Part shown: positions 34,574 through 42,959 of the stretch, in pieces
Numbering within the stretch: the stretch's first letter is position 1
Layout of the letters: every line of letters starts with the position of its first letter
Assembly (NCBI GenBank): GCA_023379935.1
Contig: JAMCPD010000009.1
Location: forward strand, 1 to 64,000
Length of the DNA stretch: 64,000 bases
Source of the DNA: Actinomycetota bacterium
GTDB taxonomy: Bacteria; Actinomycetota; Acidimicrobiia; Acidimicrobiales; JAMCPD01
Reading direction: 5' to 3'
Made by a program: the position numbers and the translations under genes
Notes under the pieces: generated by a model
What the model saw: the letters and a program-made list of their open reading frames with translations, nothing else
The model's database searches: none
Told to the model about the DNA's origin: nothing

Positions 34574-34987
34574 TCAGCTTAGAGACTGAGCAAAATCTTC
34601 TGCCGCTTTTGTAATATCGGACCGGCGCATGGTCTGGGTGGTAAGTACCTTGGCGCCTTTTGTTTTTAAAATTGAGGCGAGCACCTCGGCGCTGTTTTTA
34701 GGATTGAAGCCGTATGTACAGAAAACTGCGACGGACTTTTTGTCCAGCATTGGGAGTCCTTCCGCCCACCTGATAGCAGCCTTTGCCGGACCTACACCAA
34801 AAAGTATAAATCCTTCAACCCACGATCCCAGTATCACCAGTTCCGCTTTTTGTACCTCGCTTGTAGCGGCTTCGGATATAGGCGAAACTGATACTTCATT
34901 TCCCTTTCGGCGTAAGGAGTCTGCAACGATCTCAGCAGCTTTTTTGGTTTTACCGCCGCGGCTTTCATAAGCTACGAATATATTCAT
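34574..34987 (-). CDS. Flavodoxin-like protein
   Basis: 137-residue protein with a flavodoxin fold: N-terminal phosphate-loop-like AYESRGGKTKKAAEIVADSL replaces the usual TxTGNT, then LVILGSWVEGFI and VAVFCTYGFNPKNSAEVL. FMN binding is likely but not certain because the loop is degenerate. Ribosome site AGGAAG precedes the ATG. Confidence 0.78.
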   Translation of the reverse strand: MNIFVAYESRGGKTKKAAEIVADSLRRKGNEVSVSPISEAATSEVQKAELVILGSWVEGFILFGVGPAKAAIRWAEGLPMLDKKSVAVFCTYGFNPKNSAEVLASILKTKGAKVLTTQTMRRSDITKAAEDFAQSLS

Positions 34988-35107
34988 AATTACTTCCTAT
35001 TCTATATTGTCTATTGTTGTTTACGGTCTTAGTTTATAGTTTTGATCTCGTACCACTATTATCCGGATATTATAGCATCATAGATGAGATGTTGATTGTA
35101 ATGTTGT

Positions 35108-36349
35108 CTATTTGGTGTCGGAAGGGTCTATTTCATGGGGGAGACCCAAAGAACGTTCCGCAACTATATTTCGCTGTACTTCAGATGTTCCTCCACCGAT
35201 AGTCAGCGCGGGGGAAACCAGGAATCCGAACGACCACATGATCTCCTGTCCTGCATTGGCGCCACTGGTCTCATCACCGCGGGATTCGTTAGGCGAGGAT
35301 GGTGGTTCAAACGGTGCTTTCTCCACCTTCCCCCATACAGGTTTTTTGGCTGGGTTTGCACCTAGAGGCCCTGTACCTGCCAACATTCCCGATGCCTGTG
35401 CCATATTCTTGGCTAGATTCATCAACCGTTTTCCATGATCGTCAGCCAAAGCCTTTCTTACCGAAGCCTCCGCACCCGGTGAGCGACCTGAGATAATAGC
35501 GGTAACCGTTCTAAGTCTCAATATCCTGAGTATCTCCGATTCTATATATGCCTCAGCCAGTTGTTGTCTCAAGATAGGATCGTTGGTTCCCCCTACGGAC
35601 TTAACTGCATTGATTAAATGATTAGCGGTTGGACCACCTCCCCACAGGGAGCCCTCGCCTGATAACGATACCCGTTCATTGCCCAAGGTTACTTTGGCCA
35701 GCTCCCATCCTCTGTTTACTTCACCTACCAAGTTTTCAGCCGGGATCCGCACTTCATCCAAGAACACCTCGTTGAAGGTGTGCATAGCTGTCATATCCAC
35801 TATTGGCCGAACGGTTATACCGGGAGAGTCCATGGGGCATATGAAGTAAGATATACCCTTGTGCTTTGGCGCATTTGGATCTGTTCTTGCCAGCAGGATT
35901 CCAAACTGAGCGACATGAGCAAAAGATGTCCATATTTTTTGTCCGGTAACTACCCAGGTATCTCCATCGGCGACAGCCTTTGTAGAAAGCCCCGCCAAGT
36001 CAGATCCCGCACCCGGTTCACTGAAAAGCTGGCACCATATCTCCTCCGCCGCAAGCATTGGCATCAGGTATCGTTCCTTTTGGGCTTGAGTTCCTGCATA
36101 GAGGATGGTCGGACCTGCCCAACCTATTCCTATGGGATTGTTCGGACGATAGATACCGGCTTTTTTTAGCTCATCATCTATGATAAGTTGTGTTATCGGA
36201 TCGGCACCTTGACCCCATGGTCTTGGCCAGTGAGGAGCTACCCAGGTTCCTTCAGCCAGCTGACGCGGGGTTGGCTTTGGGTGTTCAGCCAGCCAGGTAC
36301 GGAACTCAATACGGCGATTATCGTTGTCAGGTGGTAATGCAAAATCCAT
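35108..36349 (-). CDS. Acyl-CoA dehydrogenase family protein
   Basis: 413-residue FAD enzyme introducing a double bond in acyl-CoA. Typical segments: WCQLFSEPGAGSDLAGLSTKA (FAD/substrate loop), WVVTGQKIWTSFAHVAQFGILLARTD, and C-terminal LTIGGGTSEVQRNIVAERSLGLP. About 30 inserted Ser/Glu/Gly-rich residues (after KAPFEPPSS) interrupt the last helical domain. ATG at 36349 (MDFALPPDN) is chosen over 36385, which adds a hydrophobic stretch not seen in the family. Substrate unknown; likely short, branched or steroid-type acyl-CoA. Confidence 0.88.
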   Translation of the reverse strand: MDFALPPDNDNRRIEFRTWLAEHPKPTPRQLAEGTWVAPHWPRPWGQGADPITQLIIDDELKKAGIYRPNNPIGIGWAGPTILYAGTQAQKERYLMPMLAAEEIWCQLFSEPGAGSDLAGLSTKAVADGDTWVVTGQKIWTSFAHVAQFGILLARTDPNAPKHKGISYFICPMDSPGITVRPIVDMTAMHTFNEVFLDEVRIPAENLVGEVNRGWELAKVTLGNERVSLSGEGSLWGGGPTANHLINAVKSVGGTNDPILRQQLAEAYIESEILRILRLRTVTAIISGRSPGAEASVRKALADDHGKRLMNLAKNMAQASGMLAGTGPLGANPAKKPVWGKVEKAPFEPPSSPNESRGDETSGANAGQEIMWSFGFLVSPALTIGGGTSEVQRNIVAERSLGLPHEIDPSDTK

Positions 36350-36489
36350 TACTATTATTGTTACATAGTATGTGCAAATATGCAAAAACTGATATGGAAG
36401 GATCTTATGAACCGTGTTCGTGTAAATTGGGGCTTGAAACTGTCATTTCAATTTATCCTTTCCTTGCCCCTTAGGTAACATTTTAATGC

Positions 36490-36507
36490 GACATCTTTCC
36501 TGACACA
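36490..36507 (+). repeat. Dispersed 18-nt repeat, copy 2
   Basis: Same 18 bases as 16080-16097, here next to the accessory patch with the DUF4143 ATPase. May mark an old insertion-element end. Confidence 0.5.
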
Positions 36508-36577
36508 AGGTGAAGTTTAGTTGCAATAGTATCACAACAACCCTCCATAAAAAATCAAACAAGCTGAAGAAAGAAAC

Positions 36578-37717
36578 TTACTCTATGCCTAAAAACTTTA
36601 AGGCACTGTTTGGATAAATCGCCGTCCATGCAGCCTCATCGCCGTATGTCTCATTCCACTCTTTTGGAGGCGTAATAACTTTCTCTTTCCATTTAAACTC
36701 ATACCCAAATAATTTCCCTTCACGCTCTTCAACCAGATCAACTTCGCTTTGTTTCCAAGTGCGCCAAAAGTACTGATTAGCATATAACTTGGTATACGTT
36801 CGCATCTTAAGCCGCTCAACAATTATAAAGTTTTCCCATAGCTTCTCGCCATCTTCACGAATCTCTAAGGGATTGAAATTGTTAATTACTGCGTTTCTGA
36901 TGCCAACATCATAGAAAAAGTATTTAGCGGTTTTAGTAACTTCACTGCGCAAATTTCGACTAAAGCCACTAAGCCTAAAGATAATATATGATTTCTCTAG
37001 CAGATCTAAGTAACGAGCGACCGTATTTTTATCGATATTCAATGAAGAACCGAGCTCTTGGTGAGATACTTTATTACCCACTTGATAAGCCAGCAGTACG
37101 AGTAACTGTAATATCACTCTAGATCCTTTAACTGCTTGATAGGTGAGGATGTCTCTGAGAAGATATAAATCAACAAGCTCTCGCAAGAAGTCGATTCGCG
37201 CTTGGTCATTTTCCGCGGTTATAATATCTGGATACATGCCATATACTAAATAGCTAGGTAGATTTTGCTGGAATAATCTCATCGGTACTGACTCATTTGC
37301 CAAGACTTCTGTAAGTGCAATCGGAAACAAATAGCGTGTTGTTTTTCGTCCAGTAAGCGGTTCGCCGACTTGACCGGTAAGTTCAAAAGATGAGGAGCCA
37401 GTAACTATAACTGAAACCTCTGGCATGGTATCGTTGATAATCTTTAGGCTTTGACCAATACCTTTGATTGCCTGGGCTTCATCTATCGCTAGGATTTTAG
37501 CCGTTCCAATGTGCCCCTTCAAAAGGTTGCTGTCGGCACTCTCGAAGGCATGCTGGGTACTAAGCTCATCACCCCTATACACTGCCGTCTTCTCTTTTGT
37601 TGATGTAATGAAGTTGTTTAAAAGAGTGGTTTTGCCAACCCTACGTGGCCCCAATAGGACCAAAGTTTTACTCTTTTTTAACTCATCTGAAATTGATAGA
37701 TACCTAGGTATATTCAT
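36578..37717 (-). CDS. AAA ATPase with C-terminal DUF4143
   Basis: 379-residue protein. Walker A GPRRVGKTTLL near 23-33, Walker B-like ILAIDEAQAI, sensor-like VSVIVTGSSSFEL, then the DUF4143 region (NKVSHQELGSSLNIDKNTVARYLDLLEKSYIIFRLSGFSRN) and a nuclease-like end (EVDLVEEREGKLFGYEFKWK). Such proteins are patchily distributed and often horizontally transferred; function is unsettled. AT-rich compared with its neighbours and flanked by IS remnants. ATG at 37717 is chosen because of the promoter 6 nt upstream. Confidence 0.85.
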   Translation of the reverse strand: MNIPRYLSISDELKKSKTLVLLGPRRVGKTTLLNNFITSTKEKTAVYRGDELSTQHAFESADSNLLKGHIGTAKILAIDEAQAIKGIGQSLKIINDTMPEVSVIVTGSSSFELTGQVGEPLTGRKTTRYLFPIALTEVLANESVPMRLFQQNLPSYLVYGMYPDIITAENDQARIDFLRELVDLYLLRDILTYQAVKGSRVILQLLVLLAYQVGNKVSHQELGSSLNIDKNTVARYLDLLEKSYIIFRLSGFSRNLRSEVTKTAKYFFYDVGIRNAVINNFNPLEIREDGEKLWENFIIVERLKMRTYTKLYANQYFWRTWKQSEVDLVEEREGKLFGYEFKWKEKVITPPKEWNETYGDEAAWTAIYPNSALKFLGIE

Positions 37718-37723
37718 GCCAAA

Positions 37724-37752
37724 AGTATACCCGACATTCACTATAATATCAA
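37724..37752 (-). promoter_or_regulatory. Promoter TTGATA-N17-TATACT of the DUF4143 ATPase
   Basis: Minus strand: -35 TTGATA at 37752-37747, 17-nt spacer, -10 TATACT at 37729-37724, 6 nt, ATG 37717. The best-formed full promoter in leaderless geometry in the window. Confidence 0.7.
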
Positions 37753-37834
37753 TAATACAGTGATGGTTATTCACTATAATTATATCGCTAATGACATTTC
37801 CCTCTTCTTGTCTTCACCTTTGGTAAAGATCATT

Positions 37835-38059
37835 TTACCTTAGAGATTGTATTTGACTTTCCCAACTTTGCCGCTGATCGACGTAGTAAGCCCTGGCTTT
37901 TTTACCAATATTGATCTGATACTGCCTAATGCAGTTATAAACTGCTGATTGGGTTAAATCAAAGGGCGGATTCAACTTCGAAGTGCAACACTTGAGATAG
38001 TCTGGTGAGCTGGGAGAACAACTCTTCCACTTACTATTCAATGAGAAAAGGAGTCGCAC
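37835..38059 (-). pseudogene. Possible IS630-like transposase fragment
   Basis: 74-codon frame. LTQSAVYNCIRQYQINIGKK followed by ARAYYVDQRQ resembles the helix-turn-helix and linker at the start of IS630-type transposases, where a DNA-binding helix is followed by a KKK-type basic patch. No catalytic DDE region follows. Decayed and uncertain. Confidence 0.3.
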
Positions 38060-38061
38060 GT

Positions 38062-38205
38062 ATGCATAGTTACAACCAGCTCACCAAGGAACAACGATAC
38101 CAGATTTTCGCAACTGGTTGTGTGCTGGATTGACTCAGACGGAGATAGCTGGATGCGTAGAGGTTCACAAGTCCACAATCTGCGAGGGTTGGCAACCCTA
38201 CTTCA
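38062..38205 (+). pseudogene. Frameshifted IS30-family transposase remnant
   Basis: An AAAGGAGT ribosome site precedes ATG 38062. The frame gives SYNQLTKEQRYQIFA and then, after a one-base shift near 38108, CAGLTQTEIAGCVEVHKSTI. This is the N-terminal helix-turn-helix of IS30 transposases. Nothing of the catalytic domain follows. Confidence 0.7.
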
Positions 38206-38500
38206 GAATTTTCAATAACTCCGAAATTTTCTACTTTAGACAATTCGCTGTCACAGAAGGCTACGGCAATAGTATCTTTGTGAACATGCAAGTCCTACAT
38301 ATCTGGTAATCTTTTTCATAAGAGTCTCCCTTACTTGTCGTTGTGGCTCTACATAGATCAAGCATACTACCTATATGCCTATGCAATCCACGTGCGGACA
38401 TTGGCGACCCTTCCATGTTATCTATAAAGGAAAAATGGAAAAAACAGTAGAGGGGGCTGAAGGATGAATGAGAAAATAGCAGATAGGATGATGATATACG
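38206..38500. other. Intergenic, no gene seen
   Basis: About 295 nt between the IS30 remnant and the amidase. Short open frames show no recognisable protein. Just upstream lies GGGTTGGCAACCC (near 38189), a short palindrome. TAGGAT at 38484-38489 may be the amidase -10 box. Confidence 0.4.
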
Positions 38501-39934
38501 ATGGCTGAAATTCATGATATGTCGGCGTTGGAACAAGGTGCGGCAATCCGTCGCAGGGAAGTTAGCCCGCTTGAACTTGTTGATCACTACTTGAGGCGTA
38601 TTGAGCGCTTATCTGATACGGTTGGAGCTTTTGTTACAGTGACGGCTGAGAAAGCTCGTGAGGCTGCCCGCAAGGCGACCCAAGATACTATAGCCGGGGA
38701 CGTATCGGCGGGGGAGGGGCTGTCTCCGTTGTTTGGGGTTCCAACTGCCATCAAGGATCTGAATCTCACAGCAGGGGTTCCGACCAAGTTCGGTAGCACC
38801 ATAACCAAGGATTTTATTGCGCCCCTTGATGACTATGTTGTAGAGCATATGAACAAGGCGGGGCTTATCAGCCTTGGTAAGACCAATGTTCCCGAGTTCG
38901 GGTTACCGTGTTATACGGAACCCGATGTAGCCCCACCAGCTAGGACCCCTTATGATCGGACTCGCTCGGCCGGAGGTTCCAGTGGTGGGGGAGCTGCTGC
39001 CGTATCCGCCGGCTTGGTACCCGTTGCGCAGGGAAACGACGGAGCGGGGTCTATCAGAATTCCTGCCAGCGTATGTGGACTTGTGGGTCTAAAGACCTCC
39101 AGAGGTCGGATCAGCGGAGGTCCGATTTTTGCTAATATCACCGGGTTGCCCGTCGACGGTCCTCTTTCCCGTACGGTGGCCGATGCCGCGGCGTTACTCG
39201 ACATATTGGCCGGTCCCATGCCGGGTGATCCATACTGGGCGCCACCGCTACCTCCGGGAGAGAAGTTTCTTGATGCCTGCAAGGTACCGCCGGGTAGATT
39301 GCAGGTGGGACGTTATATAGAGCCCATAATACCGGGAGCCGTCGTTGCCGAACAGTGCGTTGTAGCATACGAGGAAGCATCAAAGCTGTTAGAAGAGTTG
39401 GGGCATGATGTTGAAGACTGTGCCCCGCCATTTTCCCCTGACATTGTGCCGAAGTTTGAGACGATCTGGGCTGTGGGGGCGGCATCGTTGCCCGTTCCGC
39501 CGGATTTGGAAGGCCAACTTCGTCCTCTTACCCGCTGGCTTCGTCAAAAAGGTCGTTCTGTCAGTGCTACGGATTTTGCAGAAGCTCTGGCCGCGGTACA
39601 GTTGGCTTCCCGGACTGCAGTTATCAACTCATCCCGTTACGATGTTATTCTCCTTCCCACTCTTGCCCAACCGCCCGTATTGGTCGGTGCTCTTCGCAAT
39701 GACCAAGACCCAAGTGCCGACTTTGAGGCCCAGAAGCGTTTTGCACCTTTTACCGCCGCTTATAACGTTACGGGTCAACCATCAATCTCTCTTCCTTTGT
39801 ACTGGACGCCAGACGGCTTACCGATTGGCATCCAGATAGTCGGTCCTCAAGCCAAAGAGGCGCTTTTACTCTCCTTGGCGGCTCAGTTGGAGAATGTCAA
39901 GCCGTGGATAAATCATCGTCCATCGTGTTGGTGA
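38501..39934 (+). CDS. Amidase signature family hydrolase
   Basis: 477-residue amidase with the Ser-cisSer-Lys triad visible: K85 (TAIKDLNLT), S160 (AGGSSGGG) and S184 (GAGSIRIPAS). The Gly/Ser-rich core and the GPLSRTVADAA segment are intact. It could be a general amidase or a GatA-like paralogue; no gatB or gatC is adjacent, so a GatCAB role is unlikely. 16 nt upstream of der. Confidence 0.88.
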   Translation: MAEIHDMSALEQGAAIRRREVSPLELVDHYLRRIERLSDTVGAFVTVTAEKAREAARKATQDTIAGDVSAGEGLSPLFGVPTAIKDLNLTAGVPTKFGSTITKDFIAPLDDYVVEHMNKAGLISLGKTNVPEFGLPCYTEPDVAPPARTPYDRTRSAGGSSGGGAAAVSAGLVPVAQGNDGAGSIRIPASVCGLVGLKTSRGRISGGPIFANITGLPVDGPLSRTVADAAALLDILAGPMPGDPYWAPPLPPGEKFLDACKVPPGRLQVGRYIEPIIPGAVVAEQCVVAYEEASKLLEELGHDVEDCAPPFSPDIVPKFETIWAVGAASLPVPPDLEGQLRPLTRWLRQKGRSVSATDFAEALAAVQLASRTAVINSSRYDVILLPTLAQPPVLVGALRNDQDPSADFEAQKRFAPFTAAYNVTGQPSISLPLYWTPDGLPIGIQIVGPQAKEALLLSLAAQLENVKPWINHRPSCW

Positions 39935-39950
39935 AGGATTTGTTAGACAG

Positions 39951-41306
39951 GTGAAGGATACCTTTAGATACGCGTCGGGCGAGTTGCCGTTAGTGGCAGT
40001 AGTAGGAAAACCTAATGTAGGCAAATCCACCTTGGTCAACAGGTTGGTTGGGAGTAGGGTGACAATTGTGCAGGAGATTCCCGGTGTTACCCGGGACAGG
40101 AATGAGTTACCCTGCGATTGGAATGGCGTAGAGTTTTTGCTGGCTGATACAGGAGGTTGGACTACAAGCGAAGACTCGTTGGATACCAAAGTAGCCATTC
40201 AGGCTGTCAACATTTTGCCCGAGGCGCAGGTAGTTCTGTTTGTAGTTGACGTTAAAGTTGGTATAACCGATTATGACGAAAAGTTGGCAGCGTTGTTGCA
40301 ACACAGCGCCTCTGCGGTATTACTGGTGGCAAACAAGGTCGATTCTCCCTTAGACGAGCCTGATGCATGGCAGTTCACGCGTCTTGGCTTAGGTGATCCC
40401 TGGATGGTCAGCGCAATACACGGCCGCGGTTCGGGTGACCTTTTAGATGAGGTGGTTAGGTTATTGGCAGCGGTGAAGGTTGCAGAAAAAAGGAGCGAGG
40501 TTCCAAGGAAAACCTCCACTTCAGATCAACACCTTGCTTCGGTGGCTATAATAGGTATTCCAAATGCAGGTAAATCCACCTTGTTCAATCGTCTGGTCGG
40601 GGAAGAACGTTCCATAGTACATGATGTTCCCGGTACCACAAGGGACTCTATCGATACTGTAGTAGCTACTCCACAGGGACGTTTGCGCTTTATAGATACT
40701 GCCGGTATGGCACATAAGGCACAAGGTATTGAGTATTATTCGACGGTTAGAGCACTGAAGTCTTTGGAACTCGCCGATGTAGCCTTGTTGGTTATTGATG
40801 CCTCATTGGGAGTTATTCATCAGGATCAACGCTTGGCGCAAAAAGCACAGCGAATGGGGACAGCAATGATCGTTGTATTCAACAAGTGGGATCTTTTGGA
40901 TACCCAAAACCGACTGGATATTGTGAACGAGTTTAACGATAGGCTGGAGTTCTTGAACTATGCAACCACCATACGTACCAGTGCTTTAACCGGACGCGGT
41001 GTTCACAAGATTTTTAATGCTATCTTTTCTGCGGTTGACTCGTATAATCAACGGGTCAGTACCGGTGAGTTGAACAAAGTTGTCCAGTCATTACAACAAA
41101 CCCATCCTGCCCCCGGCGTTAAAATTCGTTACGCTATACAAGGAGCCACAAGACCCCCTACCTTTACCTTGTTTGCATCCAAACGTCTTCATCCGACCTA
41201 TCTACGGTTTGTGGAGCACAAACTGAGAGAAAGCTTTGGTTTTGACGGAACGCCGCTGAAGTTACGAGTACGAGTGTCTGATGATAAACAGACACTCAGG
41301 CGCTAA
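39951..41306 (+). CDS. der: Ribosome assembly GTPase Der (EngA)
   Basis: 451-residue essential GTPase with two tandem G domains and a KH-like C-terminal domain, acting in 50S subunit maturation. First G domain: GKPNVGKST, DTGGW, NKVD. Second: GIPNAGKST, DTAGM, NKWD. The C-terminal region has IRYAIQGATRPPTFTLFASK and FGFDGTPLKLRVR. GTG start at 39951. Typical length. Confidence 0.97.
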   Translation: MKDTFRYASGELPLVAVVGKPNVGKSTLVNRLVGSRVTIVQEIPGVTRDRNELPCDWNGVEFLLADTGGWTTSEDSLDTKVAIQAVNILPEAQVVLFVVDVKVGITDYDEKLAALLQHSASAVLLVANKVDSPLDEPDAWQFTRLGLGDPWMVSAIHGRGSGDLLDEVVRLLAAVKVAEKRSEVPRKTSTSDQHLASVAIIGIPNAGKSTLFNRLVGEERSIVHDVPGTTRDSIDTVVATPQGRLRFIDTAGMAHKAQGIEYYSTVRALKSLELADVALLVIDASLGVIHQDQRLAQKAQRMGTAMIVVFNKWDLLDTQNRLDIVNEFNDRLEFLNYATTIRTSALTGRGVHKIFNAIFSAVDSYNQRVSTGELNKVVQSLQQTHPAPGVKIRYAIQGATRPPTFTLFASKRLHPTYLRFVEHKLRESFGFDGTPLKLRVRVSDDKQTLRR

Positions 41307-41315
41307 ACTGTCCCC
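41304..41315 (+). promoter_or_regulatory. -10 box TAAACT over the der stop codon
   Basis: TAAACT at 41304-41309 includes the TAA stop of der; 6 nt later is the ATG of ctaG at 41316. Leaderless geometry. The gene may also be read through from der. Confidence 0.5.
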
Positions 41316-42233
41316 ATGACAGCTGTTGTAGTATCTGCCGCCGTATCTGCTCCAACTGTTGCGTTGGTTGTTGTACCTACCGTTCATCTGACCACTCTGC
41401 TTACCCGCTGGCAGTTTGATCCCCTGTCATTGGCCGCCTATCTGGTAGAGGCAACGGTGCTTCTTTTATACTTGTGGGGGGTGAGACGTTTGAAACAGAA
41501 GGGAGGTCATTGGTCTTACGCACGTAGTTTATCTTTTATAAGTGGTATTTTTGTGGTTGTGGTTGCGTTAGGCTCGGGGCTGGCTTCCTATGATGATTCA
41601 GTATTTACAATGCATGTTGTACAGCACATACTTCTTATGAATCTTGCCCCTCCTTTGTTGGCGCTGGGATCTCCTGTTATGCTGATGTTGCAGACATCTC
41701 CGAGGTCTGTCCGTAGAAGAATGCTAAAAGTGTTACACGGTAAAACTGCCAGGTTTTTGAGCCATCCAGCTGTACTAAGTTTAGCCAACTATGGCACTAT
41801 GTATAGTTATTTTTTAACACCCTTATATATTCTGTCCATACGAAACAATGTCTATCATGCCTTTGTCCATATGCAGTTTTTACTTGTGGGATGTATATTT
41901 TGGTGGCCCCTAGTCGGGACAGACCCAATGCCTGCTCGGCGTTACTATCCTATCAGACTGGCTGTTGTGGCTCTTGGCATACCGTTTGATAGTTTTTTGG
42001 GTATTATTATTATGAGTTTTGCCCATCCAATATCTCCAAACCAAACCGTGGTATCAACTCAAACTGGTGGGGAGGTGCTCTGGATACTGTTGGGGCTGAG
42101 TATGCTGGGTGGCACTTTGGTGGTTGCGTATCAATGGATGAAAGCTGAGGAACGAAAAAGCGCTCGCCAAGACAGGCGATTTGGTACAGAGTTTGTTGAC
42201 TATCAGGCAAGTTATGAAACACACTATAAATAA
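41316..42233 (+). CDS. ctaG: Cytochrome c oxidase assembly factor CtaG (caa3 type)
   Basis: 305-residue membrane protein with about seven helices. Family features: MHVVQHILLMNLAPPLLALGSPVMLML, SYFLTPLYILSIRNNVYHAFVHMQFLLVGCIFWWPLVGTDP split over two helices, and conserved His residues for copper or haem handling. Supports assembly of the copper site of cytochrome oxidase, implying aerobic respiration. Convergent with the suf genes. Confidence 0.88.
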   Translation: MTAVVVSAAVSAPTVALVVVPTVHLTTLLTRWQFDPLSLAAYLVEATVLLLYLWGVRRLKQKGGHWSYARSLSFISGIFVVVVALGSGLASYDDSVFTMHVVQHILLMNLAPPLLALGSPVMLMLQTSPRSVRRRMLKVLHGKTARFLSHPAVLSLANYGTMYSYFLTPLYILSIRNNVYHAFVHMQFLLVGCIFWWPLVGTDPMPARRYYPIRLAVVALGIPFDSFLGIIIMSFAHPISPNQTVVSTQTGGEVLWILLGLSMLGGTLVVAYQWMKAEERKSARQDRRFGTEFVDYQASYETHYK

Positions 42234-42260
42234 GTACCGCCGGAAATAAGCGTAACCGAT

Positions 42261-42302
42261 TCAGATCATGCCGGTCAGATCATGCCGGTCAGATCATGCC
42301 GG
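42261..42302. repeat. Three perfect 14-bp tandem repeats
   Basis: TCAGATCATGCCGG at 42261-42274, 42275-42288 and 42289-42302, in the convergent gap between ctaG and sufU. No coding or promoter role evident. Confidence 0.9.
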
Positions 42303-42358
42303 CGCGCCTATTTAGGTATGCCTACAGCAGGCTTATAAAGAAAGTTTTTGCCCGTTTT

Positions 42359-42895
42359 TTATCCGACTTCCTCCAAGCCTTGAATTAGGGTGTTCCATGC
42401 CAGAGTAGCGCATTTTATGCGCACCGGAAACTGCACGACTCCGCGCAAGGCGGTTAATTCGCCGAGTTTGGAGTCCTCAAGCGTTTGTTCAACGATTCCA
42501 TCGTCATCCAGATTGTCATCGACCTCCCCCGGATCGTTGTCGGCTAGTTTACCTTGGGTTGAGGTTTCGTCACCGGCTAATTGGGCTTTGTGCACTGACA
42601 TCATTGATTTGAATGACTGAATGAACTGTTGGATCTCGGCTATATGTTTGCCTTTGATGGCTTCTGACATCATAGAAGCTGATGACTGGCTGATAGAGCA
42701 GCCGCGTATATCAATTTTTACATCTTTTAGTATGTCGCCTTCTATGTCTAAGTACAAAGTTATCTCATCTCCGCACAATGGGTTGAAGCCGACGGTACGA
42801 ATTGCAGGCGGCGATTTCAGCTCCCCGGTGTTTCTGGGGTTTCTGTAGTGATCAAGTATTATTTCACGATATAAATCTTCTAAGTCAGGCGTCAC
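42359..42895 (-). CDS. sufU: SufU-type iron-sulfur scaffold/sulfur-transfer protein
   Basis: 178-residue SufU. Zinc/sulfur ligands are present: C41-G-D43, C66 (GCSISQ) and the late Cys in RIKCATLAWNTL. An Asp/Glu-rich insertion of about 30 residues (about 108-138) sits between the helical region and the last cysteine and is not typical. SufU accepts sulfur from SufS. GTG start at 42895; TAGGTT lies 6 nt upstream, hinting at a second, leaderless transcript besides the suf operon message. 64 nt after the sufS stop. Confidence 0.9.
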   Translation of the reverse strand: MTPDLEDLYREIILDHYRNPRNTGELKSPPAIRTVGFNPLCGDEITLYLDIEGDILKDVKIDIRGCSISQSSASMMSEAIKGKHIAEIQQFIQSFKSMMSVHKAQLAGDETSTQGKLADNDPGEVDDNLDDDGIVEQTLEDSKLGELTALRGVVQFPVRIKCATLAWNTLIQGLEEVG

Positions 42896-42959
42896 TGTTT
42901 AAACCTATCTGGCATTCTTCATACTAATTATTTCGGTCCATTCTAGCATCGCTATCATT

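Noticed and set aside
38118-38309. Independent 63-codon gene
   Set aside because: Its N-terminal part is the frameshifted continuation of the IS30 transposase helix-turn-helix.
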